From: an uncultured Bacteroides sp.
GTDB lineage: Bacteria; Bacteroidota; Bacteroidia; Bacteroidales; Bacteroidaceae
Assembly: GCA_900557355.1 (NCBI GenBank)
Contig: USSR01000230.1
Location: forward strand, 1 to 9,309
Length of the DNA: 9,309 nucleotides
Direction of reading: 5' to 3'
In this document: one piece after another, positions 6,056 through 9,309 of the stretch
How positions within the stretch are numbered: the first letter of the stretch is position 1
Layout of the letters: every line of letters starts with the position of its first letter
Translations under genes and position numbers: made by a program
Notes under the pieces: model-generated
Seen by the model: the letters and a program-made list of their open reading frames with translations, nothing else
Databases searched by the model: none
Told to the model about the DNA's origin: nothing

Positions 6056-9000
6056 TTAAAAACTAATGGAAGCACCTACGACAAAATTCTTTTCTGCAGG
6101 ATATTGTCCTAAGGTCACACCAGCGTTAAGTGGATTTGACGAGCCTTCACTTTCGGGATTCAGCCCCATGTATTTGGAAACAAGAAGCGGGTTTTTAACC
6201 GAGACGTAGACTCTTACATTAGTCAAAAAGGTTCGCGTTAACCACTTCTTATCCAATGTATATCCCAAGGAAATATCCCTTATTCTAAAGAAACTTCCGT
6301 CTTGCATCATTAAGTCAGACTCTCTGCTTAAAGTATTCGAGTTTGACCCGGCTTTTGCGTATTTTCCGGGCTTATCAGGACTTATCCATCTGTTGTTATA
6401 ATATTCCTTGGACATAACAGACCAAATTTCACTACTTAAAATGGTAGTAGGAAGGTCTCTGTTTATAACATCAACACCGTAAACTCCCTGTATCGTTATA
6501 CCTAAATCAAAATTCTTATAAAACAATTGAATGTTTCCACCATAAGTAAATTCGGGGTGAGGATTACCGATGATTTCCCGATCTTTTTCCGTTATGGTAT
6601 TATCGCTGTCATCAATGTTTTTGAAAATATAGTCACCCACTTTTTGTGAGTCCCGATAATTAGGTAAAGATTTCAGTTGCTCTTCGTTTTCAAATATACC
6701 GATGATCCGATAACCATACAATGCTCCGATGGGATGACCTACTTTTGTGATATTTCGTGCCGTAATTATTTCATTTTGATTTGCCCCCAATGACAATACT
6801 GTATTCTTATTGGTCGAGAAATTGGCAGAGATCTGATAATTAAAATCTTTGATATGGTTCTTGAATGAAGCTGCAAATTCAAAACCTTTATTCCGAACAC
6901 TACCTACATTCTGTAAAGAGGTAGAATAACCGGAATATGCAGGTACCGGCACTTCAAGTAGCATATCGCTTGTTTTCGATACATAATATTCAAAGTTTAA
7001 ATTCAGCGCATTCCTAAATAAGCCAACATCAAGTCCGACATTAACAGTATTATTTTTTTCCCAGGATAAGTTGGCATTGGGAGATGTGTTTGGTCTCATT
7101 CCGGCTACCAGATTGCCATTGAAGTTATATTTAGCGCTACTCATCAGAGACAAACTGGAGTAATTACCAATCTCATCATTTCCTGAAATACCCCAACTTA
7201 TACGTGGTTTTAATTCACTAATAATATCATTTTTCGGAAAAAAGTTCTCTTCTGATATTCTCCATGCGGCAGAAAGTGATGGAAATAGTCCAAATCTGTT
7301 ATTGCGTCCAAATCTCGATGAGCCATCCATACGTAAAGCTGCCGTAAAAAAGTATTTCTTCTTATAGTCATACTTCAGTCTTCCAAAATATGAGAGTAAC
7401 GCCCATTGATAACGGGTTGCAGAAGCGGTGTTTATAGTAAGAGCCGCATTCAATGTGGGGATATCATCATTAGGAAAGTTTTCCGCATCAATAGAGTTAT
7501 TATTTGTCGTTTCTTTTTGGAATGACATACCACCCAGTATTTCAAAATCATGTTTTCCCCAACTCTTGTTGAAGGTTATTGTATTTTCAGACATCCAGTT
7601 GAAGGTTTCATAGGTAGAAGACGCAGCTTTTGCTACAGTCGGAGCGGCTTGCCTATAAGCGCCAATCGTAGATGGTCTATAATACTCGGCTCTGTTGGAT
7701 ATAAAATATCCTCCAACATAAGTTTTGAACGTAAGACCTTTAAGTGGCGTATAAGACAAGTATGCACCACCTAGAATCTTAAAGTTTTCAACTTGATTGG
7801 TCGTTAAGTTGGCAGTTGCAACATTGTTCTCCACTTCTGCCATACCTCCATAATTTTGAACCGCATGGATCTGTTTGCTTATTGCATAAGATCCATCGGG
7901 TTCATATACCGGGAAGAATGGATAGGAATTGTAAATCCCCATTGATAAAGGAGACTCTTCCCAGCCTTCCGTTATCTTATCTTGCATAGAATAATTGGGA
8001 TTTAAATTAATTCCAAATTCAAATTTGTTTGATAGTTTTGATGTCAAATTTACTCTGCCCGAAATTCTTTCGTAGTCAGAACCGATTACTATTCCTTTTT
8101 GTTTGTAGTAACTGCCTGAAACAAAATAAACGGTTTGTTCATTTGCGCCTGAAACCGATAACTCATAATAATTTGTAGGTGCATCTCTAAATATATGATC
8201 TTGCCAATTGGTATTTACCAATCCCTGTTGATGCTCTAAATATGGCTTTATAAAATTGGGAATTTCTTGATTCTTATATTGAAAAGCTTCAGCCATCAAT
8301 TCGGCCTGCTGATATGCATCTACAAGATCATATTTTTTCTCAACTTGTTGAACACCATAATATGTGTTAAATGTGTATTGTGCCTTACCAGCTTTCCCCT
8401 TCTTTGTAGTAATAAGAATTACACCATTTGCAGCTCTGGAACCATAAATTGCTGCAGAAGCTACATCTTTCAGAACGTTAATGCTCTCTATATCATTAGG
8501 ATTGATTGAATTCAGTCCCACATCATCCGTCACCGGTAAACCATCTACAACAACCAAAGGTGAACTTCCGGAACTAATGGTTCCAGTACCTCTGATAGAA
8601 ATCTGTGGATTGCCACCCGGTGCTCCACTTGCTTGTTTGACATAAATTCCTGGCATTCTTCCCGCAATAGCCTGTCCGGGATCACTATAAGATATGCTTT
8701 CAAAATCTTTAGACTTAACTTGGCTGACAGCGGTTGATAAATCAGATTTCCTTTCCGTTCCATAACCAATTACAACCACCTCATCCAACAATTCAGAATC
8801 TTCTTTTAATACAACTCTTGCCAACTGCTTGTCCTTCGCCGAAAATGTCAATGCGCCATAGCCAACAAATGAAATAGCAACCTTTGAATCTTCCTGAACA
8901 TCAGTTAGAGAATACTTCCCTTCCAAATTGGTTATAGTACCTAACGCCGTTCCAACCACCGTAACACTCGCACCGATAACAGGTTCACCTTTCTCATCTA

Positions 9001-9309
9001 CTACCGTTCCGGAAACATTTATATTCCGCTTCTTCTCTTGTTCTTTACGAATCAAAACGATGATATTTTCTTGCTCCTGTTTGTAAGTGAGTTCCATTTT
9101 GCCTAGAAGTTGCTTCATGACCTGCTGAATCGTTGCATTCTGTACATTCAACGATACTTTCTGATTTAATTCAGGAAGATTCTCATTGTAGAAGAATTTG
9201 TAATTACTTACTTGCTCGATTTTCTTTAAAGAGGCTCTTAAAGAGATGTCTTTTACATTCACCGTTATTTGAGAATAAGCGGTAAAAGAGACGCTTAAAA
9301 ACAATAGCA
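6056..9309 (-). CDS. SusC/RagA-family TonB-dependent transporter with STN domain, 5' end missing
   Basis: An outer-membrane active transporter that imports ligand using TonB energy. The frame is open to the right edge, so the true start is outside the window; an internal TTG at 9304 is not a credible start because it falls within the hydrophobic signal peptide (FLSVSFTAYSQ). Numbering from 9304: an STN domain at about 13-86, a carboxypeptidase-regulatory-like beta domain at about 97-168 (SGTVVDEKGEPVIGASV), the TonB-box region DEVVVIGYGT at 174-183, a plug at about 185-305 (AGRMPGIYV, ISIRGTGT, PLVVVDGLP, VLKDVASAAIYGSRAANGVILITTKKG), then a long beta-barrel ending in a C-terminal Phe, as outer-membrane insertion requires. 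At least 1082 residues, full length for the family. The STN domain marks transporters that signal to an anti-sigma factor. It heads the visible operon; promoter not seen. Confidence 0.96.
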   Translation of the reverse strand, partial: LLFLSVSFTAYSQITVNVKDISLRASLKKIEQVSNYKFFYNENLPELNQKVSLNVQNATIQQVMKQLLGKMELTYKQEQENIIVLIRKEQEKKRNINVSGTVVDEKGEPVIGASVTVVGTALGTITNLEGKYSLTDVQEDSKVAISFVGYGALTFSAKDKQLARVVLKEDSELLDEVVVIGYGTERKSDLSTAVSQVKSKDFESISYSDPGQAIAGRMPGIYVKQASGAPGGNPQISIRGTGTISSGSSPLVVVDGLPVTDDVGLNSINPNDIESINVLKDVASAAIYGSRAANGVILITTKKGKAGKAQYTFNTYYGVQQVEKKYDLVDAYQQAELMAEAFQYKNQEIPNFIKPYLEHQQGLVNTNWQDHIFRDAPTNYYELSVSGANEQTVYFVSGSYYKQKGIVIGSDYERISGRVNLTSKLSNKFEFGINLNPNYSMQDKITEGWEESPLSMGIYNSYPFFPVYEPDGSYAISKQIHAVQNYGGMAEVENNVATANLTTNQVENFKILGGAYLSYTPLKGLTFKTYVGGYFISNRAEYYRPSTIGAYRQAAPTVAKAASSTYETFNWMSENTITFNKSWGKHDFEILGGMSFQKETTNNNSIDAENFPNDDIPTLNAALTINTASATRYQWALLSYFGRLKYDYKKKYFFTAALRMDGSSRFGRNNRFGLFPSLSAAWRISEENFFPKNDIISELKPRISWGISGNDEIGNYSSLSLMSSAKYNFNGNLVAGMRPNTSPNANLSWEKNNTVNVGLDVGLFRNALNLNFEYYVSKTSDMLLEVPVPAYSGYSTSLQNVGSVRNKGFEFAASFKNHIKDFNYQISANFSTNKNTVLSLGANQNEIITARNITKVGHPIGALYGYRIIGIFENEEQLKSLPNYRDSQKVGDYIFKNIDDSDNTITEKDREIIGNPHPEFTYGGNIQLFYKNFDLGITIQGVYGVDVINRDLPTTILSSEIWSVMSKEYYNNRWISPDKPGKYAKAGSNSNTLSRESDLMMQDGSFFRIRDISLGYTLDKKWLTRTFLTNVRVYVSVKNPLLVSKYMGLNPESEGSSNPLNAGVTLGQYPAEKNFVVGASISF

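Larger units (their letters stand above)
195..9309 (-). other. Predicted operon: SusCD uptake locus with three phosphoesterase-type enzymes
   Basis: Six consecutive minus-strand genes, counting the interrupted MBL hydrolase as one, are separated by only 19, 22, 9, 36 and 36 bases. None of these gaps holds a convincing promoter or terminator, and a strong hairpin with T-run follows the last gene. This supports one transcript running from the transporter to the histidine phosphatase. The promoter must lie to the right of the window, or the transcript begins in an upstream gene there. No carbohydrate-active enzyme is encoded in the visible part. The joint role of uptake plus extracytoplasmic phosphoester hydrolysis is inferred. 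Confidence 0.7.

Noticed and set aside
6037..6075. Longer N-terminus for the SusD-like protein
   Set aside because: Starting at 6075 would overlap the SusC stop region and place 13 residues before a canonical MKK lipoprotein signal; the ATG at 6036 is preferred.
8545..8769. 74-codon minus-strand open frame in a second frame
   Set aside because: Lies inside the SusC plug-domain coding region, which is strongly conserved in the other frame; no plausible start context or domain.

Overview
The window comes from an AT-rich Bacteroidota genome, most likely Bacteroides or a close relative. The main evidence is a paired SusC/SusD outer-membrane uptake system, lipoproteins with Asp-rich residues after the lipobox cysteine, and the lack of clear Shine-Dalgarno sequences. 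Every supported gene is on the minus strand, so transcription runs from the right edge (9309) to the left.

In transcription order the layout is: (1) a SusC-type TonB-dependent transporter, cut off at the right edge before its start codon, with an N-terminal STN signalling domain (6056-9309); (2) its SusD-type surface lipoprotein (4618-6036); (3) a surface lipoprotein with an FN3-like domain and an L-domain/leucine-rich-like repeat region (3672-4595); (4) an endonuclease/exonuclease/phosphatase (EEP) family lipoprotein (2811-3662); (5) a secreted ComEC-like metallo-beta-lactamase-fold hydrolase, interrupted by an in-frame TAA (1743-2774, with the severed C-terminus at 1503-1742); (6) a secreted histidine-type phosphatase (195-1466). 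Gaps between genes are 9 to 36 bases (the interrupted hydrolase is counted as one gene), so this is probably one operon. A good hairpin plus T-run terminator follows at 100-151. A seventh, unidentified reading frame starts beyond the terminator and leaves the window at the left edge.

The cluster looks like a polysaccharide utilization locus, but no glycoside hydrolase, lyase or sulfatase is visible. All three enzymes belong to families that often act on phosphate esters: EEP, MBL fold and RHGxR phosphatase. My inference is that SusC/D and the accessory lipoprotein capture a phosphorylated or phosphodiester-containing ligand, such as nucleic acid, inositol phosphate, a phospholipid headgroup or a phosphoglycan. 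Secreted phosphoesterases would then trim it outside the cytoplasm. The STN domain predicts control by an anti-sigma/ECF sigma pair, probably encoded to the right of the window.

The most unusual local feature is the single TAA in the MBL gene. It falls three codons after the last predicted metal ligand, with 79 intact in-frame codons beyond it.
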